64,000 nt of DNA from Hemerocallis citrina (taxonomy: Eukaryota > Streptophyta > Magnoliopsida > Asparagales > Asphodelaceae), in NCBI GenBank assembly GCA_017893485.1, contig CM030364.1, positions 247,331,818-247,395,817 of the forward strand, read 5' to 3'. Below the pieces are notes generated by a model that saw nothing but the letters and a program-made list of their open reading frames with translations, had not been told where the DNA came from and made no database searches. The position numbers were made by a program, and so were the translations under genes. Below are positions 1-10,870 of the stretch, piece by piece; position 1 is the first letter of the stretch, and each line of letters opens with the position of its first letter.

Positions 1-859
1 TCTTGTGGCAATAGTCACACTCCAGGTTCTTCTTCATAGCAACTGGTGAGTAGGGTAGGGTTCTAATCATTGGGGTCTGGACTGGCCTTCGTATCGGTCC
101 TCCTGATGGTCTCATGACGGCGACAGGTTGTACTGCCCGCTGAGCGGTGTTCCTCCTCCGGTAGGTTTGTTCCTGAATCCTTGCTACATCAAGCACAGCA
201 ACGTAGGTACGGTGCTGGTGGGCGGCTATACGATCCTGAATATCATAGTCCAAGCCCAACAAGAATCGTCGGGCCTTATCCTCATCATTTTCTACCATGG
301 CTGATGCAAAATGACTCAGCCGAGTGAACTTTGCGGCATATTCATCAACTGACCGCTTTCCTTGGGTTAGAGAAATGAACTGACGCTCCATCTCCACTTT
401 AGTAATGCTAGGGAAGAACTTAGTTAAAAAGCTTTCGGCGAAGGTGGCCCAAGCGATAGGCTTCGCTAATCTTTCGGTCTCCGCCTTCCACCAGATGTGG
501 GCAATGTCTGCCAGCTGAATGGTGACTACATCCACACGGTCCACATCAGATATTCGTGCGGCCTGTAGCAACTGCTCAGTTCTAATTAACCACTGCTCAG
601 CTTCCAGTGGTGACTCAGTTCCTGCAAACTTTTCCGGACGCAATCTCATGAAATCTGACACGGTGCCAGGCCTTGGCGGTAATGCTCCTAGGATTGGTCC
701 ACCTCGGTTGGCAGCTTCTTGGGCTAGTTCCAAACTGCCTCTCATCAACTGGTTTTGTTCCTGTTGTAGCTCCATCATTCGCTGCATTGCACGCAGAACT
801 ACGGCGTTCTCCGACGGTGCATCTCTGGGTCGTGAAGTTGAAGATCCGCCGCGAACCAT
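1..859 (-). CDS. Ty3/gypsy gag, N-terminal part (element A, runs off the window)
   Basis: This is the start of the gag polyprotein of an LTR retrotransposon, read leftward from the ATG at 857-859 and cut by the window edge. Gag packages the element RNA into cytoplasmic particles. The DNA is almost identical to 17306-18164 of element B (offset 17305), with only a few single-base differences by eye. It therefore has the same N-terminus ([15 protein letters not shown]), the same [14 protein letters not shown] gag core and no frame break that I see. The zinc knuckles would lie just beyond the left edge. The near identity to B suggests a recent copy or a recent duplication. Confidence 0.85.
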   Translation of the reverse strand, partial: MVRGGSSTSRPRDAPSENAVVLRAMQRMMELQQEQNQLMRGSLELAQEAANRGGPILGALPPRPGTVSDFMRLRPEKFAGTESPLEAEQWLIRTEQLLQAARISDVDRVDVVTIQLADIAHIWWKAETERLAKPIAWATFAESFLTKFFPSITKVEMERQFISLTQGKRSVDEYAAKFTRLSHFASAMVENDEDKARRFLLGLDYDIQDRIAAHQHRTYVAVLDVARIQEQTYRRRNTAQRAVQPVAVMRPSGGPIRRPVQTPMIRTLPYSPVAMKKNLECDYCHK

Positions 860-958
860 ATTCTGCAAAATCAAGTAAGGTCAATATCTTGGTTATTTAA
901 ATGTTCATGTGATCAATGCGGTGTGTATATTGTTGAGCTTAGCATGGTTCGAGCCTAG

Positions 959-970
959 GCTCTGATACCA
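959..970 (-). other. Primer-binding site of element A (tRNA-iMet type)
   Basis: On the minus strand the sequence reads TGGTATCAGAGC, the usual plant initiator-tRNA-Met primer-binding site. It lies 9 bases inside the LTR end at 980, and fixes the minus-strand orientation of element A. Confidence 0.85.
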
Positions 971-979
971 CTAAAAACC

Positions 980-1111
980 TGTCACGCCCCGCTTCCCACT
1001 ATACGGAATTACAGGCCCGCAACTGAGGCCCAGCGAAAGATATATATCATCCATAAGCTGTACAATTATAATCTCAACAAGATCTTTATAACGCATTCAC
1101 GCAGACAACTC
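980..1111 (-). repeat. LTR 3' terminal fragment (element A 5' LTR, cut short)
   Basis: About 132 bp equal to the first part of the full LTR at 18285 onward, starting TGTCACGCCCCG on the plus strand. The match stops near 1111, after which the sequence changes to an unmatched stretch and then to LTR sequence in the opposite orientation. The 5' LTR of element A is therefore not intact here. Confidence 0.8.
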
Positions 1112-1236
1112 TCTTCGAACAGAAGATTCCAGAAAAATAGGGATAGAAAGAAATAACTAGTATGATACTCAATAATGGATTGATCGATGAGAATGAATGC
1201 AATGTACAGAAGGTAATAAACGATGCAGGAACTCTA
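1112..1236. other. Unmatched junction segment between two oppositely oriented LTR pieces
   Basis: This 125 bp has no counterpart that I can find in the other LTR copies of the window. It joins the short minus-strand LTR end to a long plus-strand LTR piece. It may be the diverged 5' part of the plus-strand LTR, or filler from a rearrangement. Confidence 0.4.
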
Positions 1237-3804
1237 ATCCTGCCTAATTTTCTCATTTTCTCCTACAACCTAACTTCTACGCCTAACTCTCATATTTTTC
1301 CACACCCTCCTTTGATTTTTCTACACCCCTTTGTTGATTTTTCTACACCCCTACACATGCATGTAACCAGCCAACTCTCTCTCCCTCTCTCCTTGTTTAA
1401 ATCTATATATACACACACACATACATGCAGAGCTCCCACCTCATTCCCTTCTTCTCTTCCTCTGCCTTCTTCACACCCTCTGAAACTTCACACCCGAGAG
1501 CTCAAGCAACACCCGAGCTCTCCTTTACTCTCCGCCTTCGAGCCAACGACTCCGCTTCTACGATCCCGTGAACCCCAAAAAATAACCCGACGCCGCGCCA
1601 CCTTATTGTTGTCGTCGCTCACCGTTGCTACCGTTAGCTACCGTCTTGCTGCCATTCTTATCGCCGTTGTGCCACCGTCCGTTGCCGATATCGCCCATTG
1701 AAATCGTCACGTTATAAGGCAAGTACCTTGTACACTATTTTTGTTCACGTACAAGCATTTTTCTTTGACTCGTGGCAAGTAGTCTAGTTATCATCATATT
1801 TTATTGTCAAACTCCGTTCTAGTCACTTGTTCCATGCTATAGCAACTCAAGAGTGAACCGTTAACACATTTCGAATCGTGTTATCGAATATCGAATATTC
1901 AGCCTTACTATCTCTAAAATTTCTTGACCTTGCACCAAGAATTCGACCATGTTCCCAATACTGGATTGAAGATTTTCTACGTGAAAATCGTAGCCCATCG
2001 AGTCCCGAATCCAGAACATCTGACGGTTTCTCAATCGGATGTATAGATTGTGAGATATCGCGATTTTAGTACTGTCATATTGTGAATTTCTGAACCTGCA
2101 CGGGATTACTAACCGGCATCTCGTACTGAGAATTCGACCATGTTCCCGACACTGGATCGAAAAACTTTCTAATGAAAATCGTAGCCCTTCGAGTCTAGAT
2201 ATCCGAAACATCCTACAGTTTCTCAATCCGATGTATAGATTGTGAGATATCGCAGTTTTAGTATTGTGACTACGAATTTCCAGAATGCGCGCGAAATATC
2301 GAAACCAGCGAAGAATGAATTTGTACGCATTGTTACTGTCTCTAGAATGTATCGTGTGAATATGCGTTGGAACCGAAAGAGAGTCTACTTTCTAGAATCT
2401 CTGACGGAATTGGATTTGCTTTTCTGTAACAACGGGAAAGTGAATTTGAATGCAGATATGTCAAGTTATCTAAAAATTCATCTTTACGGTTTTGCATATA
2501 AACCCGTTATTTTTTTATATTTAATGAACTGAATGTATTATTGTTCTTGTAATAATAACTTGCATAGATATAATAGGTTGATAGAATGTATTTTATACCA
2601 CTTGATAATTCCATAATAACTACTACCGATATATGTACTCGTTTTACGTCTCATGTCCATGATTACTGCCCCTGATATTTTTCTTGATTAAACTATTTGA
2701 TTACACCGTTCCACTAGTCGTACCAACTGCATGTTCATAATTAATTATAAAAGAATAACAAGTCGGGGTTATAAGGGTACGCCTTAATAGTGGACAATAT
2801 AGGAGAGTATACTCGGAAGGGGGCCCGTGTTTCCCGAAATAGTGATTTTTGATTCTTGATTCGTGATCCTTGTTTATACAATTCTTGATTACATAATTCT
2901 CGATTACATGATTAATGATTACATGTCTTGATACTATCACTGGAAGACCCGAGTACATAATCCTATATAATTCACTACTTAAGTCTAAACGTCACATGAT
3001 TGATATGCACCGAACTTGTGGTATGGGACACAGGATTGTATGCATTAGATAAGTTAATAAAACAAGATAAACCCGAGATCTTCACTAAGCATGATTCTTG
3101 ATTACATGACTATTCGTTACATGACTCTTGATTCTTGATTACATGATTCTTGATTACATGACTCTTGATTACATGACTCTCGATCCTTGATTACATGATT
3201 ATCGATTAACTGAGCCTAGGTTATCAATTGCTTATATGTTGAAGTCTAGAATACACTGGTTACCGTTATTACTTACATGATCATATTGTCCCAGTTCCTT
3301 GCTTACTTCCATATTGTATTTGTACTTCTACTTCTTGTTTCTTCCATGTTATATCATGTTATATTACCCCTTTTTCTGCTTGTTGCTACTTGCTGCCCGA
3401 AAATTTCTCTAACGGGAACTTTTCTATATTTCTTTGAGTTAATGATTATAAAGGTACTGATGGACCAGATGAGCAGACTCTCTAGATGATCGTTGCTGCT
3501 TTGTTAATACTTCATATTGTTTTTCTTTCAGTCGCTATTTTATCTAGTTGTTATAGCGAACTGTTCATCGTACTGTTTTAATTATGGCACCTTGTATTCC
3601 CGGGCATTTTGACCCGATGATGATGTATTATCTGGATGATGGTTATTCTATTTTCAGCTCATGTGATTATTATATTTGTCTGCGTGAATGTGTTATAAAG
3701 ATCTTGTTGAGCTTATAATTGTACAGCTTATGAATGATGTATATCATTCGCTGGGCCTCAGTTGCGTGCCTGTATTTCCGTATAGTGGGAAGCGAGGCAT
3801 GACA
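1237..3804 (+). repeat. LTR piece, plus orientation, ending at the true LTR terminus
   Basis: Reverse-complement homologue of most of the LTR at 18285-21230. It carries in order the TTTTTCTACACCCC minisatellite, the TATATATACACAC tract, the two GCGATATCTCACAATC blocks, the ATTACATGACTCTTG array (about 3110-3200), and the terminal GGCATGACA ending at 3804. Plus-strand open frames in it, such as 1162-1701, are LTR sequence and not genes. Confidence 0.8.
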
Positions 3805-4263
3805 GGTTTTTATTTTTCTCTTTGGACTCTTTATCTAAAGCCAGAATATTTTTCTGATCAATTCTATAATTTTGTGATTTTTCGATTAGAGTTTAAATAC
3901 AAATTTTAAACCGTGATTAATCCTAATCCTAATACTAATCCTAATCCTAATCCTAATCCTGCCTAAACCTACACCTTATTTTCCACCACCCTACTACTCC
4001 TAATCCTCTCCAATCCGTCAACACTCCACCACATTTTTCTACACCTCCATCACATTTTTCTACACCCCCCTTTGATTTTTCTACACCTCCACCACATTTT
4101 TCAACACCCCATCTCTTTCTCCCCTAATTTTTCCACATCTTGTTCTCATTTTCCACCCTACACTCCCATTTTTCTACACCCCCACATGCAGCACTCCTAT
4201 CCCTTGATTTTCTACACCCCTGCACATGATTTTTCTACACCCCATCTCATGCATGCATACATG
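3805..4263 (+). repeat. Second plus-orientation LTR piece (5' part, first ~70 bp missing)
   Basis: It starts directly after the LTR terminus at 3804 with the sequence that normally lies about 70 bp inside the LTR (TTTTATTTTTCTCTTTGG). It continues through the CTAATC hexamer array (3916-3960) and the CTACACCCC minisatellite. It leaves LTR homology near 4263. A 57 bp AT-rich filler (4264-4320) of unknown origin follows. Confidence 0.7.
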
Positions 4264-4320
4264 ATTATATTAATTTTTCATCTCAGCTATATCAATTACT
4301 TACAGCTATGGTATAAGAAA

Positions 4321-4732
4321 TCATGTGTTCCTCAAAGTATCACCATCAAGGGGCATCATCCGTTTCGGAGGCGGAGGCAAGCTTAGTCCCCGATTCATCG
4401 GCCCATTCGATATTGTGGAACGAGTGGGCAAGGTCGCTTACAGGCTCGCACTACCACCGGTGTTATCAGGAGTTCATGACGTATTCCATATTTCCCAACT
4501 CAGGAAGTACATCAGAGATGTCAACCATATTGTCGACTACTCAGAGTTATCTGTACGTCCAGACTTATCATGTGAAGCTCAGCCAATTTCTATCTTGGAC
4601 AGGCGTGAGAAAGTGCTGAAGAATAAAGTCATCAAGCTTGTACGAGTCTCTTGGAATCCTCACTCGCCAGGAGAGCCGACATGGGAGCTCGAGGAAGAAA
4701 TCCAGAAGAAGTACCCCCATATATTCGAGTAG
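4321..4732 (+). pseudogene. Integrase C-terminus and chromodomain-like tail, plus-strand fragment
   Basis: Coding sequence homologous to the 3' end of pol in element B (13627-14040) but on the opposite strand. It starts mid-domain at HVFLKVSPSRGI and runs through GPFDIVERVGKVAYRLALP to the terminal block VRVSWNPHSPGEPTWELEEE, ending KKYPHIFE and a stop at 4732. In chromoviruses this tail helps direct integration. The frame is open here, but everything upstream of pol is missing. It is flanked by LTR filler on the left and, after 33 bp of 3' noncoding DNA, by an opposite-strand LTR piece at about 4766. It is a dead fragment moved by rearrangement. Confidence 0.85.
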
Positions 4733-4765
4733 GTGTCTTGCTTTTCTATCCTATATCTCGCCTAG

Positions 4766-6125
4766 GCTGATTTCGATGTTTCGCGTGCATTCTGGAAATT
4801 CGGAGTCACAATACTAAAACTGCGATATCTCACAATCTATACATCGGATTGAGAAACTGTAGGATGTTTCGGATATCTAGACTCGAAGGGCTACGATTTT
4901 CATGTAGAAAGTTTTGCAATCCAGTGTCGGGAACATGGTCGAATTCTCAGTACGAGATGCCGGTTAGTAATCCCGTGCAGGTTCAGAAATTCACAATATG
5001 ACAGTACTAAAATCGCGATATCTCACAATCTATATATCCGATTGAGAAACCGTCAGATGTTCTGGATTCGGGACTCGATGGGCTACGATTTTCACGTAGA
5101 AAATCTTCAATCCAGTATTGGGAACATGGTCGAATTCTTAGTGCAAGGTCAAAAAATTTTAGAGATAGTAAGGCTGAATATTCGATATTCGATAACACGA
5201 TTCGAAATGTGTTAACGGTTCTCTCTTGAGTTGCTATAGCATGGAACAAGTGACTAGAACGGAGTTTGACAATAAAATATGATGATAACTAGACTACTTG
5301 CCACGAGTCAAAGAAAAATGCTTGTACGTGAACAAAAATAGTGTACAAGGTACTTGCCTTATAACGTGACGATTTCAGTGGGCGATGTCGGCAACGGAAG
5401 GTGGCACAACGGCGATAAGAATGGCGGCAAGACGGTAGCTAACGGTAGCAACAGTGAGCGACGACAACAATAAGGTGGCGCGGCATCGGGTTGTTTTTCG
5501 GGGTTCACGGGATCGTAGAAGCGGAGTCGTTGGCTCGAAGGCGGAGAGTAAAGGAGAGCTCGGGTGTTGCTTGAGCTCTCGGGTGTGAAGAAACGGAGGG
5601 TGTGAAGAAGGCAGAGGAAGAGAATAAGGGAATGAGGTGGGAGCTCTGCATGTATGTGTGTGTGTATATATAGATTTAAACAAGGAGAGAGGGAGAGAGA
5701 GTTGGCTGGTTGCATGCATGTGTAGGGGTGTAGAAAAATCAACAAAGGGGTGTAGAAAAATCAACAAAGGGGTGTAGCATGTGGGGGTGTAGAAAAATCA
5801 AAGTAGAAGAACAAAATGAGGGGGAGAAAAATGAGAACATGGAGGAGAAGTCATGGGGTTAGGCTAGAATTAGGCAGGCGGAAAAAAATGGGAGTGAGTG
5901 ATTAGCGGGAGTGGGTTAGGATTAGGATTAGGATTAAGATTAAGATTAATTAGGGTTTAAAATTTGTATTTAAACTCCGATCGAAAAATAACAAAATTAT
6001 AGAATTGATCAGAAAAATATTCTGGCTTTAGATATAGAGTCTAAAGAGAAAAATAAAACTGATCTGAAAATTGAAGTACAAAAATTCACGTAATAAAATA
6101 CGTACAATTGGAACAGGGAGTTACA
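4766..6125 (-). repeat. LTR piece, minus orientation, with intact 5' terminus
   Basis: Homologous to about 19787-21230: GGCTGATTTCGATG, the two GCGATATCTCACAATC blocks, the CGGGGTTCACGG block, the TGTAGAAAAATC minisatellite, the hexamer array and the end GGGAGTTACA at 6125. The other LTR half (about 1.5 kb) is absent. It forms the 3' LTR of the first LOG-bearing element. Confidence 0.8.
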
Positions 6126-6186
6126 ATCCTACCCACCTTACAAAAAATTTCGTCCTTGAAATTTACTTAGGCGAGATATAGGATAG
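6126..6186 (-). other. Polypurine-tract region and 3' end of the internal domain (LOG copy 1 element)
   Basis: On the minus strand an AAGGTGGGTAG-type purine tract abuts the LTR start, the arrangement expected for plus-strand priming in Tekay/Del-like elements. Upstream of it is a TATCCTATATCTCGCC motif. The same segment is found at 9487-9550, 13552-13620 and partly at 4740-4765. At 6186/6187 it passes directly into LOG 3' UTR-like sequence. Confidence 0.7.
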
Positions 6187-6523
6187 CTTAAGAAGTAAAT
6201 GCAATACACTTCAATGAAGAGTACAATAGAAGATAAAAGAAACAAAGAGTACAAAGGCACGAAAGCAACTAAAGACAAATTGTGCACTCTCAACTGAAGG
6301 AATCAACAATTTAATGTTTGGGCTCAGAGTCTGAACCACCGACATCGCTAACATCCCAGTTCAGCTGAGTCACAAGCTCATCTCGCTCTGGCACATACTC
6401 CTCCAATTTTCTGAGTAATTCATTAGGCGATGGAGCTGAAATCAAGACGCGTCTGGCCTTACTGGATATAAACTCCTCAGCCATAGCTGAATCTATGAAG
6501 GATAGCAGTGAGTCGTAATATCC
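6187..6523 (-). pseudogene. LOG (cytokinin-activating phosphoribohydrolase) 3' fragment, copy 1
   Basis: The CDS part is 6311-6523 (stop at 6311-6313), about 70 codons. It starts [11 protein letters not shown] and continues through ISAPSPNELLRKLEEYVP to the end SDSEPKH. This is the C-terminal part of plant LOG proteins, which release active cytokinin bases from their nucleotides in the cytosol. The remaining 6187-6310 is 3' UTR-like. The fragment begins exactly where an LTR terminus (TGTCACG, 6524) starts, so it looks interrupted by an LTR element. Codon 183, which is a stop in copy 2, is a sense codon (Ser) here. I count about 17 differences from copy 2 over some 337 bases. The open frame that continues to 6640 is LTR read-through. 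Confidence 0.85.
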
Positions 6524-9486
6524 TGTCACGCCCCGCTTCCCACTATACGGAATTACAGGCACGCAACTGAGGCCCAGCGAATGATATATATCATCCATAA
6601 GCTGTACAATTATAAGCTCAACAAGATCTTTATAACGCATTCACGCAGGCAAATATAATAATCACATGAGCTGAAAATAGAATAGCCATCATTTGGATAA
6701 TACATCAACATCGGGTCAAGATGCCCGGGAGTACAAGGTGCCAGAATTAAAATAATATGATAAGCAGTTCGCTATAACAACTAGATAAAATAGCGACTGA
6801 AAGAAAAACATCATGAAGTAGTAAGGAAGCAGCAACGATCGTCTAAAGAGTCTGCTCGTCGGGTCCATCAATACCTGTATAATTATTAACTCAAAGAAAA
6901 ATAGAAAAGTTCCCGTTAGAGGAAGTTTCGGGCAGCAAATAGCAACAAACAGAAAAAGGGGTAATATAACAAGATATAACATGGGAGAAACAAGAAGTAG
7001 AAGTACAAATACAATATGGAAGTAAGCAAAGAAATGAGACAATATGATCATGTAAGTAATAATTGTAACTAGTGTATTCTAGACTTCAAGATATAAGTAA
7101 TTGATAACCTAGGCTCAGTTAATCGATAATCATGTAATCAAGGATCGAGAGTCAAGTAATCAAGAGTCATGTAATCAAGAATCATGTAATCAAGAATCAA
7201 GAGTCATGTAATGAAGAATCATGTAATTAAGAATCATGTAATCAAGAGTCTTGCAATCAAGAGTCTTGTAATCAAGAGTCATGCTTAGTGAAGATCTCAA
7301 GTTTATCTGTTTTATTAACTTATCTAATGCACGCAATCCTGTGTCCCATACCACAAGTTCGGTGCATATCAATCATGTGACGTTTAGACTTAAGTAGTGA
7401 ATTCTATAGGATTATGTACTCGGGTCTTCCAGTGATAGTATCAAGACATGTAATCATGAATCATGTAATCGAAAATTGTGTAATCAAGAATTGTGTAATC
7501 AAGAATCAAGAATCAAGAATCACTATTTCGGGAAATACGGGCCCCCTTCCGAGTATACTCCCCTATATTGTCCATTATTAAGCCGTACCCTTATAACCCC
7601 GGCTTGTTATTCTTTTATAATTAATTATGAACATGCAGTTGGTACGACTAGTGGAACGGTGTAATCAAATAGTTTAGTCAAGAAAAATATCAAGGACAGT
7701 AATCATGGACATGAGACGTAAAACGAATATATGTATCGATCGTAGTTATTATGGAATTATCAAGTGGTATAAAATACATTCTATCAACCTATTATATCTA
7801 TGCAAGTTATTATTACAAGAACAATAATATGTTCAGTTCATTAAATATGAAAAATAACGGGTTTATATGCAAGAATGTATAGATGAATTTTAAGACAACT
7901 TGACATATCTGCATTCAAATCTATTTTTCCGTTGTTACAGAAAAGCAAACCCGATTCCGTCAGAGATTCTAGAAATTATACTCTCTTTCGGTTCCAACGC
8001 ATATTCACACGATACATTCTAAAGACAGTAGCTATGCGTACAAATTCATTCTTCGCTGGTTTCGATGTTTCGCGCGCATTCTGAAAATTCGGAGTCACAA
8101 TACTTAAACTGCGATATCTCACAATCTATATATCGGATTGAAAAACTGTAGGATGTTTCGGATATCTAGACTCGAAGGGCTACGATTTTCATGTAGAAAG
8201 TTTTTCGATCCAGTGTCGGGAACATGGTCAAATTCTCAGTACGAGATGCCGGTTAGTAATCCCGTGCAGGTTCAGAAATTCACAATATGACAGTACTAAA
8301 ATCGCGATATCTCACAATCTATACATCCGATTGAGAAACCGTAAGATGTTATGGATTCGGGACTCGATGGGCTACGATTTCCATGTAGAAAATTTTCAAT
8401 CCAGTATTGGGAACATGGTCGAATTCTTCGTGCAAGGTCAAGAAATTTTAGAGATAGTAAAGTTGAATATTCGATATTCGATAACACGATTCGAAATGTA
8501 TTAACGGTTCACTCTTGAGTTGATATAGCATGGAACTAGTGACTAGAACAGAGTTTGACAATAAAATATGATGATAACTAGACTACTTACCACGAGTCAA
8601 AGGAAAATACTTGTACGAGAACAAAAATAGTGTACAAGGTACTTGCCTTATAACGTGACGATTATGGTGGTAGTGTTAACCACGGAAAGAAGCGATGTCG
8701 GCAACGGATGGCGGCACAACGGCGGTAAGAATTACGGCAAGACGGTAGCTAACGGTAACAACGGTGAGCGACGACGACAACAGGGTGGCGCGGCGTCGGG
8801 TTATTTTTCGGGGTTCACGGGATCGTAGAAGCGGAGTCGTTGGCTCGAAGGTGGAATGTGACGTGGAGCTTGGGCGTTGCTTGCTCTCGGATGTGAAGGA
8901 GGCAGAGGAAGAGGAGAAGGGAAAATGAAGAAGAATGGGATGTAGAGAGTGAGGTGTGTGTGTGTATATATAGAAGGGAAGGGAGGTGTTAATGCATGCA
9001 TGAGATAGGGTGTAGAAAAATCATGTGCAGGGGTGTAGAAAATCAAGGGATAGGAGTGCTGCATGTGGGGGTGTAGAAAAATGGGAGTGTAGGGTGGAAA
9101 ATGAGAACATGGTGTGGAAAAATTAGGGGAGAAAGAGATGGGGTGTAGAAAAATCAAAGGGGGTGTAGAAAAATGTGATGGAGGTGTAGAAAAATGTGGT
9201 GGAGTGTTGACGGATTGGAGAGGATTAGGAGTAGTAGGGTGGTGGAAAATAAGGTGTAGGGTTAGGCAGGATTAGGATTAGGATTAGGATTAGTATTAGG
9301 ATTAGGATTAATCACGGTTTAAAATTTGTATTTAAACTCTAATCGAAAAATCACAAAATTATAGAATTGATCAGAAAAATATTCTGGCTTTAGATAAAGA
9401 GTCCAAAGAGAAAAATAAAACTGATCTGAAAATTGAAGTACAAAATTAACGTAATAAAATACGTACAACTGGAACAGGGAGTTACA
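6524..9486 (-). repeat. Full-length LTR (2963 bp) between the two LOG copies
   Basis: It starts TGTCACGCCCCG and ends GGGAGTTACA in plus-strand reading. It is collinear over its whole length with the LTR at 18285-21230 (2946 bp). In minus orientation it is the 3' LTR of the LOG-bearing element whose internal domain follows at 9487. Its outer end lies inside LOG copy 1 with no primer-binding site next to it, which suits an integrated element end rather than a 5' LTR. Confidence 0.85.
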
Positions 9487-9550
9487 ATCCTACCCACCTT
9501 ACAAAAAAATTTCGTCTTCGAAATTTACTTAGGCGAGATATAGGATAGCT
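9487..9550 (-). other. Polypurine-tract region of the LOG-bearing element
   Basis: Same purine tract and TATCCTATATCTCGCC motif as at 6126-6186 and 13552-13620. The boundary to LOG 3' UTR falls at the same base as in copy 1, so both LOG copies descend from one capture event. Confidence 0.75.
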
Positions 9551-9672
9551 TAAGAAGTAAATGCAATACACTTCAATGAAGAGTACAACAGAAGTTAAAA
9601 GAAACAAAGAGTACAAAGGCACGAATACAACTAAAGACAAATTGTGCATCCTCAACTGGAGGAATCAACAAT

Positions 9673-10398
9673 TTAATGTCTAGGCTCAGAATCTGAACCA
9701 CCGACATTGCTAACATCCCAGTTCAGCTGAGCTACAAGCTCATCTCGCTCTGGCACATACTCCTCCAATTTTCTGAGTAATTCATTAGGCGATGGAGCTG
9801 AAATCAAGACGCGTCTGGCCTTACTGGATATAAACTCTTCAGCCATAGATTAATCTATGAAGGATAGCAGTGAGTCATAATATCCATCAACATTTAAAAG
9901 TCCCACCGGTTTGCTGTGGATCCCTAGTTGAGCCCATGTGATTACTTCAAACAACTCCTCAAGTGTTCCATAACCTCCTGGTAAGGCTATGAAAGCATCA
10001 GCAGCACGAGCCATTTCAGCCTTCCTCTCGTGCATGTTAGAGACAACTCTAACATCTCCCACAGTTCCCCCAGTAATCTCTTTCGGCATCAGCAACTTGG
10101 GAATCACTCCCAAAACATGTCGGCCACCAGCACGAACGGCATCAGAAACTAGGCCCATCAATCCTATGTTCCCACCACTGTAGACGAGATCAATATTCCT
10201 TTCTGCAAGCTCCTTGCCGAGCTCGATCGCGGCTTCTTGGTAGCTAGCTCTTTTGCCAGAGCTACTGCCACAAAATACACAAATCCTACCAAATCTCGAT
10301 GAAGATGAAGAAAGCTTCATCTTCTTCCCTGCTTCACTTCCTTCTTCCACCGATTTTCTCTTCATCCCCGCTACTGATTCTTGATCTCTTCTTTCCAT
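9673..10398 (-). pseudogene. LOG: LOG-like cytokinin riboside 5'-monophosphate phosphoribohydrolase, intronless, one internal stop
   Basis: The single-frame CDS has 242 codons including the stop. LOG enzymes hydrolyse cytokinin nucleotides to free bases plus ribose 5-phosphate. Visible family features are [10 protein letters not shown] (39-48), SGGNIGLMG (74-82, where plants usually have GGG), MHERK (122-126), PGGYGTLEE (140-148, the signature motif) and [19 protein letters not shown] to 182. Codon 183 is TAA (9850-9852). After it the frame continues intact for 58 codons to the natural stop at 9673-9675, so the damage is this one site. Plant LOG genes normally have several introns; none is present, which points to a spliced-mRNA origin. 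The N-terminal 35 residues are Lys/Ser rich and poorly conserved. A second Met lies at codon 12. Confidence 0.9.
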
Positions 10399-10735
10399 TT
10401 GCCAAGAAAATCCGAGCTCCTATTCTCTCTCTTTCTTTCTTGCTCCCGCCTCTGCTATCGGCTTCTCACTTTCTCTCTTCTCCGAAGCTTGCTCCCGAGT
10501 TGTCTTCTTCTTTCTCTTCTTCCCTTTCTTCCCCGGCTTCTCTCTCTTTCTTTCTTCCCCGACTTCTCTCTCTTTCTTCTTCTTTTCCGACTTCTCTCTC
10601 TTTCTTCTTCCTCTTTCTTTCTCTTTTCCTTTCTTTCTTTTTTTTTCTTTCTTCTTTCTTTGACTTCTCTCTCTCTCTTTCTCTTCTTTTTATTTCTTCT
10701 TCTTTTTGTCTTTTCTTTATTAATACACCGCCCCT
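10399..10735 (-). other. Purine-rich leader upstream of LOG
   Basis: On the minus strand this is almost pure GA (GAAGAAAGAAAGAG-type runs), seen as CT runs on the plus strand. It resembles the CT/GA-rich 5' UTR of a plant mRNA and probably came with the captured transcript, though slippage may have lengthened it. The plus-strand frames at 10299-10803 are low-complexity translations of it, not genes. Confidence 0.5.
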
Positions 10736-10764
10736 ATAACCAGCCTATGATCAGTATGTGCACT

Positions 10765-10870
10765 TCGGCCCCTATTTATTCCAAATATAACATCGAACCT
10801 TGAGTTGTTGATGACGTTGAAGTTTGCTTTGAAATTCATTCCATCAATCAATATGGGACTCTGCTATGTT
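10765..10870 (-). pseudogene. Retropepsin relic (Ty3/gypsy protease)
   Basis: The minus-strand translation includes FKANFNVINNSRFDV, matching [15 protein letters not shown] of element B just before its ILGMDWLG motif. It is diverged and only about 35 codons long. It shows that the DNA flanking LOG on its 5' side is also retrotransposon-derived. Confidence 0.75.

Noticed and set aside
1162..1701. Plus-strand 179-residue protein and its relatives in other LTR copies
   Set aside because: It is LTR sequence; the frames vary between copies and consist of minisatellite and TATA-rich tracts.
10299..10803. Two plus-strand Leu/Ser/Phe-rich proteins
   Set aside because: They are translations of the CT-rich complement of the LOG leader and have no recognisable domain.
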